Below, one piece after another: positions 36,174 to 44,631 of a stretch of DNA of 54,781 nt. The stretch's first letter is position 1. Each line of letters begins with the position of its first letter. The translations under genes and the position numbers were made by a program. The stretch is from Candidatus Aminicenantota bacterium (GTDB taxonomy: Bacteria; Acidobacteriota; Aminicenantia; Aminicenantales; Saccharicenantaceae): assembly GCA_016867635.1 (NCBI GenBank), contig VGJC01000004.1:1-54781 (forward strand). Reading direction: 5' to 3'. The notes beneath the pieces were generated by a model. That model saw only the letters and a list, made by a program, of their open reading frames with translations. It was not told the DNA's origin and did not search any database.

Positions 36174-36247
36174 CGGCGGGTCCCGCTGCAGCTTCCGTCT
36201 CCGGTTCTGACGCGGGGGCGGCTGGATAATGGAAAGGATAGAATGAG

Positions 36248-37324
36248 ATGAACACGACCCCAACGACCATGAAAGCGATCGTCTACACCGAATTCGGTCC
36301 CCCCGACGTCCTCCGACTCGAGGATGCGGCCCGGCCCGAGCCCAAGCGCGGAGAGATCCTGGTCCGGGTCTGGGCTTCGAGCGTCAACTTCGGGGACATC
36401 ATGGCCAGAAGCTTCAGGTCCGTGACACCGCGCGGCTTCAACATGCCGTTCCTCTTCTGGTTTGTCGCCAAGATGGCCATGGGCTGGAGGAAGCCGAAGA
36501 GGAGGATCTTGGGGAACGAGTTCGCCGGGGATGTCGAGGCGGTCGGGCGGGACGTCGAGCGCTTCAAGCCGGGCGATCAAGTGTTCGGCTGTGCCAGCGA
36601 CCGCTTCGGCGCCTATGCCGAGTATCTCACGCTGAGCGAGAAGGCCCCGGTGGCGCTCATGCCCGCCAACCTGTCCTACGATGAGGCCGCCGTCATTCCC
36701 TACGGGGCCGTGCATGCCCTCTCGCTCCTGCGCCGGGCCAAGCTCCAGCCGGGGCAGACGATCCTGATCAACGGGGCCAGCGGCGGGATCGGGGCGGCCG
36801 CGGTCCAGATCGCCAAGCATCTTGGGGCCGACGTGACCGCGGTGTGCGGCGGGGCCCGCCTGGACTACGTCCGGGCCCTGGGCGCTGACCGGGCGATCGA
36901 TTACGCCGAGCAGGACTTCACCCGGAGCGGCGAGACCTTCGACGTCGTATTCGATATCCTGGGATTGACTCCGTTTTCGCGCGGCCGGCATTCGCTCGCC
37001 CCCCGCGGCATCATCCTGTACGCCAGCTTCAAGATGCGCCATCTCATGGCAATGGCGCTGACGTCCCGGTCCGGCGGCCGACGGGCGGTCTGCGCCCTCG
37101 CGCCGGGGAGCCTCCAGGACCTGCTCGCGGTCAAGGCGCTGGCGGATGAGGGGAAGCTCAAGGCGATCATCGACAAGCGCTTTCCGATGGAGGAAGCGGC
37201 CGAAGCGCACCGGTATGTCGAGACCGGGCAACGGAAGGGGAGCGTGGTCATAGTGTGCAAAGCGCCGGATGAGGGCCATGGAAGAAACGGATCGCGCGCG
37301 ACGGGACGCCCGCTTTCCGAGTAA
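36248..37324 (+). CDS. MDR-family NAD(P)-dependent oxidoreductase, copy 2
   Basis: 358 residues. Closely related to the protein at 32759: same opening TMKAIVYTEFGPPDVLRL, same LGNEFAGDVEAVG and FGAYAEYLTLSE segments. The nucleotide-binding loop is LINGASGGIGAAAVQIAKHLG (about 176-196). No zinc ligands are seen. It carries a C-terminal tail of about 20 polar residues (KAPDEGHGRNGSRATG) not present in copy 1. Substrate unknown. The next MDR gene starts 27 bases downstream, so they are probably one unit. Confidence 0.87.
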   Translation: MNTTPTTMKAIVYTEFGPPDVLRLEDAARPEPKRGEILVRVWASSVNFGDIMARSFRSVTPRGFNMPFLFWFVAKMAMGWRKPKRRILGNEFAGDVEAVGRDVERFKPGDQVFGCASDRFGAYAEYLTLSEKAPVALMPANLSYDEAAVIPYGAVHALSLLRRAKLQPGQTILINGASGGIGAAAVQIAKHLGADVTAVCGGARLDYVRALGADRAIDYAEQDFTRSGETFDVVFDILGLTPFSRGRHSLAPRGIILYASFKMRHLMAMALTSRSGGRRAVCALAPGSLQDLLAVKALADEGKLKAIIDKRFPMEEAAEAHRYVETGQRKGSVVIVCKAPDEGHGRNGSRATGRPLSE

Positions 37325-37351
37325 GATGATCAGAATGAAGGAGACGGCATC

Positions 37352-38320
37352 ATGAAAGCCATTGTCTATCGGAAATACGGCTCGCCCGACGTCTTGAATC
37401 TCGAGGACGTCGATAAGCCCGTGCCCAAGGACGACGAGGTCCTGATAGCGGTGCGGGCCGCCGCCCTCAATCGGGGCGATTGGCGGCTTATGAGGGGCAA
37501 GCCGTTCATGGCCCGCATGGCCGGCGGGCTGTTCAAGCCCCGAAAGGCGATCTTGGGCGCGGACGTCGCCGGGCGGATCGAGGCGATCGGCCGGAGCGTC
37601 CGGCGGTTCAAGCCGGGCGACGAGGTCTTCGCCGATATCACGTTCCTCGGCTCCGGCGGCTTCGCCGAATACACAGTGGCCCGCGAGAGCTTGCTGGCTC
37701 TGAAGCCGGCCGGCCTGACCTTCGAGCAGGCGGCCGCCGTGCCCATGGCCGCCGTGACGGCTCTGCAAGGGCTGCGCGACAAGGAGAGGATCCGACCGGG
37801 CCAAAAGGTGCTGATCCACGGCGCATCAGGCGGCGTGGGGACGTTCGCGATCCAGCTCGCCAAGGTTTTCGGAGCCGAGGTCACGGCCGTCTGCGGCCCC
37901 GGGAGCCAGGAGCTGGCCCGATCGCTGGGCGCCGACCGTGTCCTGGACTACACGAGGGAGGATTTCGCAAGAGACGGACGGCGGTATGATCTTATCCTGG
38001 CCGTCAACGGCGATCGTTCGCTGTCGGAGTACAAGCGGGCTTTGGCTCCCGAAGGGATCTATGTCGCCGTCGGGGGCTCCAACAGGCAGATCTTCCAGGC
38101 CATGTTCCTGGGGCCGTTGATGTCGATCGGCCGCCGCAAGAAAATGGGCATCCTCGCGGCGAGGCCGAGCGCATCGGATCTGGATGTCATCAAAGGCTTT
38201 CTGGAAGCCGGGACGATCAGATCCGTCATCGATCGGAGCTTCCCCTTGAGCGAAGGCGCCGAGGCCATGCGCTATCTCGATGCGGGGCACGTCGAGGGCA
38301 AGATCGTCCTGACGATGTGA
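37352..38320 (+). CDS. MDR-family NAD(P)-dependent oxidoreductase, copy 3
   Basis: 322 residues with AAGGAG upstream of the ATG. A third, more distant member of the same family: MKAIVYRKYGSPDVLNLEDV opens the GroES-like domain, ILGADVAGRIEAIG lacks zinc ligands, and VLIHGASGGVGTFAIQLAKVFG (about 152-173) is the cofactor loop. It is typical of the quinone-oxidoreductase-like branch. Last gene before the tRNA fragment at 38370-38393, with no terminator between. Confidence 0.88.
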   Translation: MKAIVYRKYGSPDVLNLEDVDKPVPKDDEVLIAVRAAALNRGDWRLMRGKPFMARMAGGLFKPRKAILGADVAGRIEAIGRSVRRFKPGDEVFADITFLGSGGFAEYTVARESLLALKPAGLTFEQAAAVPMAAVTALQGLRDKERIRPGQKVLIHGASGGVGTFAIQLAKVFGAEVTAVCGPGSQELARSLGADRVLDYTREDFARDGRRYDLILAVNGDRSLSEYKRALAPEGIYVAVGGSNRQIFQAMFLGPLMSIGRRKKMGILAARPSASDLDVIKGFLEAGTIRSVIDRSFPLSEGAEAMRYLDAGHVEGKIVLTM

Positions 38321-38369
38321 TCGGAGGGCGCGAACCGCGAGGCTCCTTATAATTCGGCGCTCCGCCGTT

Positions 38370-38393
38370 CTCCGGATCCTCTCAGGCACGCCA
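38370..38393 (+). pseudogene. tRNA-Arg 3' fragment / att-like repeat
   Basis: CTCCGGATCCTCTCAGGCACGCCA. The last 18 bases (38376-38393) equal the last 18 bases of tRNA-Arg including CCA (30280-30297). The preceding CTCCGGATCC equals the anticodon-loop region of that tRNA (30253-30262). The intervening 21 bases of the tRNA are missing, with ATCC at both edges of the gap. It marks the right end of the accessory segment, as an attachment-site copy or a decayed duplicate tRNA. Confidence 0.75.
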
Positions 38394-38433
38394 CGTTTTC
38401 CGCGCCTCTCTAGCATTCAAATCGTCCCAGCTA

Positions 38434-38664
38434 TCAAGCTTTGCCGAAAAATCCGGCTCGGCCGAGCGCTTCCATAGAGATCCGGTTCGACGGGCCGTCC
38501 CCCCTGGCCGCGCAGACGGCGACCTTATTGTCCGTGGCCCGGACGCTCTCGGCGACGTCTTGATGGGTGAATCCCGGGCAGAGCAGGATGGATTCGATGC
38601 CCTTTTCTCTGAACAGGCGCGTGCTGACGTCCAGGGCTTCGGCCTGGTTCTTTACGACAACCAC
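38434..38664 (-). pseudogene. truncated DUF6506-like gene remnant
   Basis: 76 codons that match residues about 31-104 of the intact protein at 45437-45751: VKNQAEALDVSTRLFREKGIE, LLCPGFTHQD and GDGPSNRISMEAL. The two DNA sequences are also clearly alike. The N-terminal third is missing; homology stops at the Asp just before the first codon, and an in-frame TAA lies 12 codons further upstream. There is no Shine-Dalgarno before the GTG at 38664. It is probably the remnant of a duplicated gene, broken near the right end of the tRNA-associated segment. Confidence 0.75.
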
Positions 38665-38764
38665 GTCCGGAAAAACGCCGACAGGCCGAGCTCCGGGTTA
38701 TGATGTCTGTTATCACGGGCCAAGATTTAGTGAAGGAATCGATTTGGGAAGGGGGGCGATAGCC

Positions 38765-39661
38765 ATGACCCTCGACCAAGCTGACTGGGCGGCGCTGGAA
38801 GAGATATCCAGAACGGAAACCGAGAGATATGCCGCCTTCCTTCGTGGTCACCCCATCCAGACTATCAGGATCAAGGAAAGGGACGTCGCTTATTGCCTCA
38901 GCGGGACGGGCGAACCGGCGGTGCTGATCTTCGCCGGCGGGTGGGGCGGCCCGGATCTCAGCTACGAGACGATCCTGGCCTTAGAGAACAGGCACCGGGT
39001 GATCGTCATCGACACGGATTCCATAAGCCGGCCTTCCGAACTCGCCGAGGTCGCCGACGGCCTTATGGATAGGCTGGGTATCGACCGGATAGCCCTGGTC
39101 GGCCAATCTCTGGCGGGCATCCTCGGGCAGGTCTATTTCCGGCGCAGGCCCGAGCGAGTGGCCGGTATGGCCCTGGCATTAACGCCGGCGCCGCATGAGA
39201 GAAAAGCCAGGAAATGGGCCCTCGCCCTGATCCAGATCATCCCGCTCTCGCTCTTCAGGCTCCTCCTTTCCCGGTCCCTCAAGCGCCTTTCGCGAACCAC
39301 CAAGCCTATCCCCGGGGATGTCTCGGAACGGCTGGCCTTCAAGGGGGCTCTCGCGACCAGGATTTTCCGGTCCTATGCCACCCGGAGGAAGCTTTTGGGC
39401 GTCCTGAAGTTGGCGTTCGCCCTCAGCGCCGCCGGCGATTACACGCCGGAAGAGCTGGGGAGCTGGCCGGGCAAGCTTCTCGTCATCACCAGCCCGGACG
39501 ATCCCTCTCACAGAGATATCGCCGTTTTCAGTGACGTATTTCCCCGAACCGAGATCGTCAAGTTGCCGGAGGGTTACGGACACATCGCTCCGCAGGTCTT
39601 TCGGGAGGAGTTCTTCACCGCGATCCGGGATTTCCTCGGGACCATCCGAAGCCCGGATTGA
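38765..39661 (+). CDS. alpha/beta-hydrolase family protein
   Basis: 298 residues from ATG 38765, preceded by AAGGGGGG; the track start at 38567 is shadow. No signal peptide. The fold is shown by VAYCLSGTGEPAVLIFAGGWGGPDLSYETI, the nucleophile elbow LVGQSLAGILG (Ser about 120), ITSPDDPSHRD (acid region) and YGHIAPQVF (His). The residue after the first strand lacks the HG oxyanion pair of many esterases (AGGWGG instead). Substrate unknown. It lies outside the tRNA-bounded segment and its GC content resembles the flanking chromosome. Confidence 0.8.
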   Translation: MTLDQADWAALEEISRTETERYAAFLRGHPIQTIRIKERDVAYCLSGTGEPAVLIFAGGWGGPDLSYETILALENRHRVIVIDTDSISRPSELAEVADGLMDRLGIDRIALVGQSLAGILGQVYFRRRPERVAGMALALTPAPHERKARKWALALIQIIPLSLFRLLLSRSLKRLSRTTKPIPGDVSERLAFKGALATRIFRSYATRRKLLGVLKLAFALSAAGDYTPEELGSWPGKLLVITSPDDPSHRDIAVFSDVFPRTEIVKLPEGYGHIAPQVFREEFFTAIRDFLGTIRSPD

Positions 39662-39735
39662 GGAGCCAACGATCGATGGCCTGGCCGCGGCCGGCCAAAT
39701 TGAGGAAAGATCGAACGCGAAGGGCTTCTGGTCCA

Positions 39736-39765
39736 TTGACAGTCCCCGGACTGCCCGATTAGAAT
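39736..39765 (+). promoter_or_regulatory. promoter of the M24 peptidase (predicted leaderless transcript)
   Basis: TTGACA (39736-39741), 18-bp spacer, TAGAAT (39760-39765). The -10 ends six bases before the ATG at 39772, so the first transcribed base should be the start codon. No Shine-Dalgarno is present. Confidence 0.75.
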
Positions 39766-39771
39766 CCGATC

Positions 39772-41190
39772 ATGAGAAATCCGTTCCGTAGGCTTAGCGT
39801 CTCTCTGGCCCTGGCGATCCTCGCGGGCTCACTGCCGGCTGCGCGGCTTTCGGCCGGTCCGCTCCTTTTCGACCGCGAAGAGTATGCCGCCCGACGAGCC
39901 CGGCTCATGGACAAGATCCCCGACGGTGTCGCGGTCTTCCTTGGCGCGACCGCCTCCGCGACCGACCGGGCCTTCCGCCAGGGGCACGATTTCGGCTACT
40001 TTACGGGCGTCGAGGTCCCCGACGCCAATCTGGTCATCGACGGCTTGCGCAGGCAGAGCATCCTGTTCTTCACTATCAGCGAGAAAGAGGCCGAAGGCGA
40101 GGGCCTTCCCCCGGAGCTCGTCCGCGATCCCCAGGCGGTCACCGGGGTCGACCGTGCCCTGCCGGCCGAACAGTTCGGGACATTCCTCGCGGGACTCGCC
40201 CAAAGGACGCCCGTCATCTACACGATGTTCAAGCCCGAGGAGCTCGGCCCCGAGAACTCCAACGAGAAATTCAACGTCCTGCAGAGAACGATGACCACGA
40301 ACCCGTGGGACGGCCGCCTGACGCGCGAGCTCCAGTTCGTCCGCGTCCTTCGCGACCGGTTCCCCCAGGTCGAGATCCGCGACTGCTCGCCCCTGGTCTG
40401 GGACCTCCGCAAGGTCAAGACCCCGGCCGAGCTCGACGTCCTCCGGCGCGCCGTCCGGGTCGGCGTCGAGGCCCACAACGAGGTCATCCGCTCGACCCGC
40501 CCGGGGGTGGCCGAAAAGTCCTTGGAAGCGGTCTTCCAGTTCGTCTGCCGCCTGCGAGGGGCCGTCGACATGGCCTATCCGCCCATCCTCATGTCCGGCA
40601 AGAACCACGCCTTCGGTCATTATCACAAGTACGACCGGACGCTCGCCGCCGGCGACTTCATCATCCTCGACGCCGGTCCCGCGGTGGAAGACTACCACGT
40701 CGACATCTCGACGACCTTCCCGGCCTCGGGCAAGTTCACTCCGCGCCAGAAGGAGCTCTACGAGGCGGCCCTGGCCGTGCGCGACGTCTGCCTGGCGACC
40801 TACCGTCCGGGGCTGACCTTTCGGCAGGTCGGCGCCGCGATCGAGGCCATGCTCAAAGCGAAGAAGCTGGAGGCCTACGCCGGGGATTTCCGGGGCGTCA
40901 TCCGCTACGGCGGCTACAACCACATGATCGGCCTGGCCACCCATGACGTCACCGGGACGTTCGCCGGGCCCGACGAGGTCCTCGTGCCCGGCCTTGTCTT
41001 CGCCTGCGACATCCAGCTCTTCCGCCTCGAGGAGGAGATCGGCATCCGGATCGAGGACACGGTGGCCATCACCGGGACGGGCTGCGAGAACCTGTCGGCC
41101 GGCGTGCCCCGGACGGTCGCCGAGATCGAGGCCTTTATGAAAAAGGACGGCCTCCTCCAGCTTTACGACGGCGCGCGCCCGAAGCGTTGA
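39772..41190 (+). CDS. Xaa-Pro aminopeptidase-like M24 metallopeptidase, exported
   Basis: 472 residues with a signal peptide (about 1-28). The N-terminal domain (about 30-200) resembles that of aminopeptidase P. The M24 catalytic domain follows with the metal ligands in order: IILDAGPAVEDYHVDISTTF (two Asp), NHMIGLATHD (His), and LFRLEEEIGIRIEDTVAIT (Glu and Glu). KTPAELDVLRRAVRVGVEAHNEVI is the usual start of this domain. It would remove N-terminal residues before proline. Exported versions are common in peptide-degrading bacteria. The M1 peptidase gene begins 16 bases downstream and is probably in the same transcript. Confidence 0.93.
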   Translation: MRNPFRRLSVSLALAILAGSLPAARLSAGPLLFDREEYAARRARLMDKIPDGVAVFLGATASATDRAFRQGHDFGYFTGVEVPDANLVIDGLRRQSILFFTISEKEAEGEGLPPELVRDPQAVTGVDRALPAEQFGTFLAGLAQRTPVIYTMFKPEELGPENSNEKFNVLQRTMTTNPWDGRLTRELQFVRVLRDRFPQVEIRDCSPLVWDLRKVKTPAELDVLRRAVRVGVEAHNEVIRSTRPGVAEKSLEAVFQFVCRLRGAVDMAYPPILMSGKNHAFGHYHKYDRTLAAGDFIILDAGPAVEDYHVDISTTFPASGKFTPRQKELYEAALAVRDVCLATYRPGLTFRQVGAAIEAMLKAKKLEAYAGDFRGVIRYGGYNHMIGLATHDVTGTFAGPDEVLVPGLVFACDIQLFRLEEEIGIRIEDTVAITGTGCENLSAGVPRTVAEIEAFMKKDGLLQLYDGARPKR

Positions 41191-41206
41191 AAGATGAGGT
41201 AAGAAT

Positions 41207-43348
41207 ATGAAAAGAAGATCCCTCTTTGTCGTCCTGACAGCTCTCTTCGTTCTCGTCGCCTCCCTGCCGGTTCTCGGCCAGGGCGTGGACTGGTCGACCA
41301 AGCCGCTGCAGTCCGAGCGCGCCCGGTCTTACGACGCGCTCCACTACCTGATCAAGATCCGCCTCGACCTCGACCGGAAAGCCTTCGAGGGCGTGACCAC
41401 CGTCATCGCCACCTCCCTGCGGGAGGGCCTCGAGACCTGTGTCCTCGACGCCGAGGAGTTCACCGTGACCTCCGTCCTCGACGCCGACGGCCGGCCGCTC
41501 GCCTTCGACCAGACGGCGACCGAGCTCGCCGTCCGTCTGGGGCGGCCCTACAAGTTCGGCGAAGAGATGACCTTCACCTGCTTCTATCACGGGCAGGACC
41601 CGAAGATCGGGCTGCGGTTCGCCGCGGAAACCGCCGACAACCCCCGGATCGTCTTTTCCGACTCCTGGCCCACGAACGTCCACCACTGGTTCCCCTGCTT
41701 CGACTACCCGAACGACAAGGTCACCAACGAGATCGTGGCCACGGTCGAGCGCGGGCTCAAAGTCGCCGCCAACGGCCGGCTGGTCGGCGTCTTCGAGGAT
41801 CCGGCGGCCGGCACGGTGACCTATCACTGGTCCCAGGACCAGCCCCACTCGACCTATCTCATCTTCCTGGCGGCCGCGCCTTACGTCGTCGTCCGGGATT
41901 CCTATAAGACCCTCCCGATAAGCTACTGGGTCTATCCGCAGGACGAGGCCAAGGCCGGGCCGACCTACGGCAAGACCCCTAAGATGATGGAGTTCTTCGA
42001 CCGCATCTACGGGTACGATTACCCCTGGCGGAAATACGACCAGATCTCGGTGCCCTCCGGCGGCGGGGCCGAGAGCACCTCGGCCACGGCCATGACCCAC
42101 AGGATCATGGTCGACGAGAGGGGAGAGCCCGACTTCCCGGCCATCGGCATCGTCTCCCACGAGCTGGCCCATCAGTGGTGGGGCAACCTCGTCACCCTCC
42201 GCAGCTGGGCCCACGCCTGGATCAACGAGAGCTTCGGGACCTACTCGGACTACCTCTACCACCGCTTCGAGATGGGCGAGGACGAGGGCGCGCTCAATCT
42301 CCAGAACAAGCTCGACTCCTATCTCCGGGAAGCCAAGACCCGCTACATCCGGCCGATCGTCACCGACCGCTACGAAAAGCCCGGCGACATGTTCGACGCC
42401 CACACCTATCCCAAGGGGGCCCGCGTCATCCATATGCTCCGCTCCCTTCTCGGCGACGAGCCGTTCTTCAAGACGATCAGCCATTTCCTCCATCGCTACG
42501 CGTTCGACGCCGTCGACACCGCCGACTTCATCCGCTCGGTCAAGACCGTTACCGGTCAGAACCTCGACTGGTTCTTCGACCAGTGGCTGTTCAAGCCCGG
42601 CCACCCGGTCTTCGAGGTCAAGAGCGAGTGGGACGCGGACGCCAAGGTCGTCCGGCTCGCGGTGGCCCAGGTCCAAAACCTCTCGAAGGGCGTTCCCGTA
42701 TTCCAGATGCCCGTGGCCATCAAGCTCGTCACGGGCTCCGGGACGGACATCCAAAAGATCTGGGTCGAGAAGCGGGAGGCGACCTTCGAGCTGCCGCTCG
42801 GAGAGCGGCCTCTGCTGGTACGGTTCGACGCGGACAACGTGCTCATCAAAGAGATTACTTTCCCGAAGGGAAGTGACGAGCTTCGCTTTCAGCTCGACAA
42901 CGACGACGTTATCGGCCGGATGGAGGCGGCCGGTGCGCTTGCGTCCTTCAAGGACGATCCGCGAATCGCAAGGGCGCTCGTTTCCAGCCTCCGGGATGAC
43001 CCGTTCTGGGCGGTCCGCAAGGGCGCCCTCGAGGCCCTGGCCAAGATCGGCCCCAAGGACGGCGCGGCCGTCTTCAAGAGAGCCTGCGGGGACAAGGATC
43101 CGCAGGTCCGGGCCGCGGCCCTCGTCGCCCTGGGGGATCTCAAAGACAGGAAGAACCTCGCGTTCTACATGGACCTTTTCCGGAAGGACCCGAGCTACCG
43201 GGTCCAGGCCGAGGCCTTAACGGCCATCGGCAAGACGGGCGATCAATCGGCCGTCCCGTTCCTCAGGCAGGCCGCGACCGTCCCTTCCTACCGGAACATG
43301 GTGGCCCGGGCCGCTGAGAAAGCCCTGGGGCTCATCCAAGATCGATAA
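41207..43348 (+). CDS. M1-family metallopeptidase with HEAT-repeat C-terminus, exported
   Basis: 713 residues with a signal peptide (to about LGQG, residue 26). The zinc site is VSHELAHQWWGN, with H318, H322 and E341 (HExxH-x18-E, the last in AWINESFGT). The substrate-contact GxMEN motif reads GGGAESTS (about 285-292), so Met-Glu-Asn becomes Ala-Glu-Ser, with Glu kept. NVHHWFPCFDYPNDK is a normal M1 segment. After the catalytic part, residues about 560-713 form HEAT-like helical repeats (RKGALEALAKIGPKDGAAVF, VRAAALVALGDLKD). Likely removes N-terminal residues from peptides in the periplasm; the altered GAMEN may change specificity. Confidence 0.92.
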   Translation: MKRRSLFVVLTALFVLVASLPVLGQGVDWSTKPLQSERARSYDALHYLIKIRLDLDRKAFEGVTTVIATSLREGLETCVLDAEEFTVTSVLDADGRPLAFDQTATELAVRLGRPYKFGEEMTFTCFYHGQDPKIGLRFAAETADNPRIVFSDSWPTNVHHWFPCFDYPNDKVTNEIVATVERGLKVAANGRLVGVFEDPAAGTVTYHWSQDQPHSTYLIFLAAAPYVVVRDSYKTLPISYWVYPQDEAKAGPTYGKTPKMMEFFDRIYGYDYPWRKYDQISVPSGGGAESTSATAMTHRIMVDERGEPDFPAIGIVSHELAHQWWGNLVTLRSWAHAWINESFGTYSDYLYHRFEMGEDEGALNLQNKLDSYLREAKTRYIRPIVTDRYEKPGDMFDAHTYPKGARVIHMLRSLLGDEPFFKTISHFLHRYAFDAVDTADFIRSVKTVTGQNLDWFFDQWLFKPGHPVFEVKSEWDADAKVVRLAVAQVQNLSKGVPVFQMPVAIKLVTGSGTDIQKIWVEKREATFELPLGERPLLVRFDADNVLIKEITFPKGSDELRFQLDNDDVIGRMEAAGALASFKDDPRIARALVSSLRDDPFWAVRKGALEALAKIGPKDGAAVFKRACGDKDPQVRAAALVALGDLKDRKNLAFYMDLFRKDPSYRVQAEALTAIGKTGDQSAVPFLRQAATVPSYRNMVARAAEKALGLIQDR

Positions 43349-43380
43349 AAGCGAATGGCCGGAGACGAAAGAGGACCGAA

Positions 43381-44631
43381 ATGAGAACCGAAGCCGCCTT
43401 CTTTCGGTTCCACCTCCGGGTGGGCGCGCGCCTCGCCCTGCGCATCTTGGCCCCTGTCTTGGCCGTCATCCTATTCCTGTTCTATGTCCTGAGGCCCGAA
43501 TTCGTTCTGGCCCTCGCCCGGGCCCTCTATCTCGAGGGCAGCCTGGTCGAATCCGGCCTGGCTGGAACCCTCCTTCTTCTGGCCATGGCCCGTGCGGTCG
43601 TGCCCAGAGTCGCGGCCGGTCATGCCGGATGGGCGCGCTCCCTTCCGGCGAACGGTCGCGCCCTCCGAGCTCTGGAGGTTCTCTCCTCGGTCATCGCGGA
43701 AGCGCCCCTTCTCATGGTGCTGGGGGCTCTGGCCTGGGCCGTCGCGGGTCCGAATCCGGCCAGGGTGGCCGCCCATCTCGGCGGTCTCCTCGTCGGCGCC
43801 GCAGCGGCCGGCCTTCTCTATCTCCAAGGACGCGCTTCTCTGAAGAGCAAGCTCCTTCCGGCGGCCGCGTGTTTTCTCTCCTTTTCGGGGCAGGCCATCC
43901 CTTTGATGGCGGCCGCGGGGAGCCTGATCCTGGCCATGGCGGCGCCGGCCATGGACTCGATCGGCCGAAAGCGGGGTCGTTCCCGGCGCTCTCTGCCCGC
44001 AGCTCGATTTTTCTTTGGGGTGTCGCTCCGGGCCCTGGGCGGACGGGCCGTCCTGGCCTATGTTCCGCCGGCGCTCATCCTGGCCGCCTGCCGGCTGTCT
44101 CTCGTCAACAACGAATTCACGGGGCCCGCGGCCTTGGGGCTTACGCTTTTCGGCCTCACTCTGGGCTTGGCCACATCCATTGGCGCGACAGCCCACGCCC
44201 TGGCCGCGCGGCGGCCCGCTTGGCCCTGGCTCCGTTCGCTTCCCCGGTCGGCCGCCGCGCGGATCGGCTCCGACGCGCTCTTTCTCGGCCTCATCGCCTT
44301 GCCCGTCGTGTTCGGACTGGCCCTCCTCGGCCGCCAGGCCGGGGAAGCCGTGTCCCTCGTCGGCCCCCTGGCCTGGTTCGCGTTCCGCGGCGCCGGCGCC
44401 ATGCGGGTGGATGCGGACAAGCCCTTCGGCGTACTTGGCCGGCTGGTCATCGAGGGAACGATCCTCTCCATGATCGTGGCTGTTGTCCCATGGGGGGCTT
44501 GGCTTCTGGGTGCCGCCGCGCCAGCGGCCTTCTTCTGGTCCAGAAACGCCGAGCGACACCTCAAACCGACCCTGTGGGCCGAGCGTCACCACCTGAGCGC
44601 CGGCGATCCTCTCTCCTGGAGCGCCTCATGA
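43381..44631 (+). CDS. ABC transporter membrane subunit, family unknown
   Basis: 416 residues, strongly hydrophobic, with roughly ten membrane segments such as LAPVLAVILFLFYVL, LIVESGLAGTLLLLAMA-like stretches and VIEGTILSMIVAVVPWGAWLLG. No recognised motif. It is called a transporter subunit because the ATPase gene overlaps its stop (ATGA) and nothing else is in the unit. Very Ala/Leu-rich composition. The shadow ORF on the opposite strand (43471-44592) should be ignored. Confidence 0.7.
   Translation: MRTEAAFFRFHLRVGARLALRILAPVLAVILFLFYVLRPEFVLALARALYLEGSLVESGLAGTLLLLAMARAVVPRVAAGHAGWARSLPANGRALRALEVLSSVIAEAPLLMVLGALAWAVAGPNPARVAAHLGGLLVGAAAAGLLYLQGRASLKSKLLPAAACFLSFSGQAIPLMAAAGSLILAMAAPAMDSIGRKRGRSRRSLPAARFFFGVSLRALGGRAVLAYVPPALILAACRLSLVNNEFTGPAALGLTLFGLTLGLATSIGATAHALAARRPAWPWLRSLPRSAAARIGSDALFLGLIALPVVFGLALLGRQAGEAVSLVGPLAWFAFRGAGAMRVDADKPFGVLGRLVIEGTILSMIVAVVPWGAWLLGAAAPAAFFWSRNAERHLKPTLWAERHHLSAGDPLSWSAS

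Noticed and set aside
38525-38851. Minus-strand ORF overlapping the DUF6506-like remnant
   Set aside because: Its frame differs from the one that aligns with the intact paralogue, so it is a shadow ORF.
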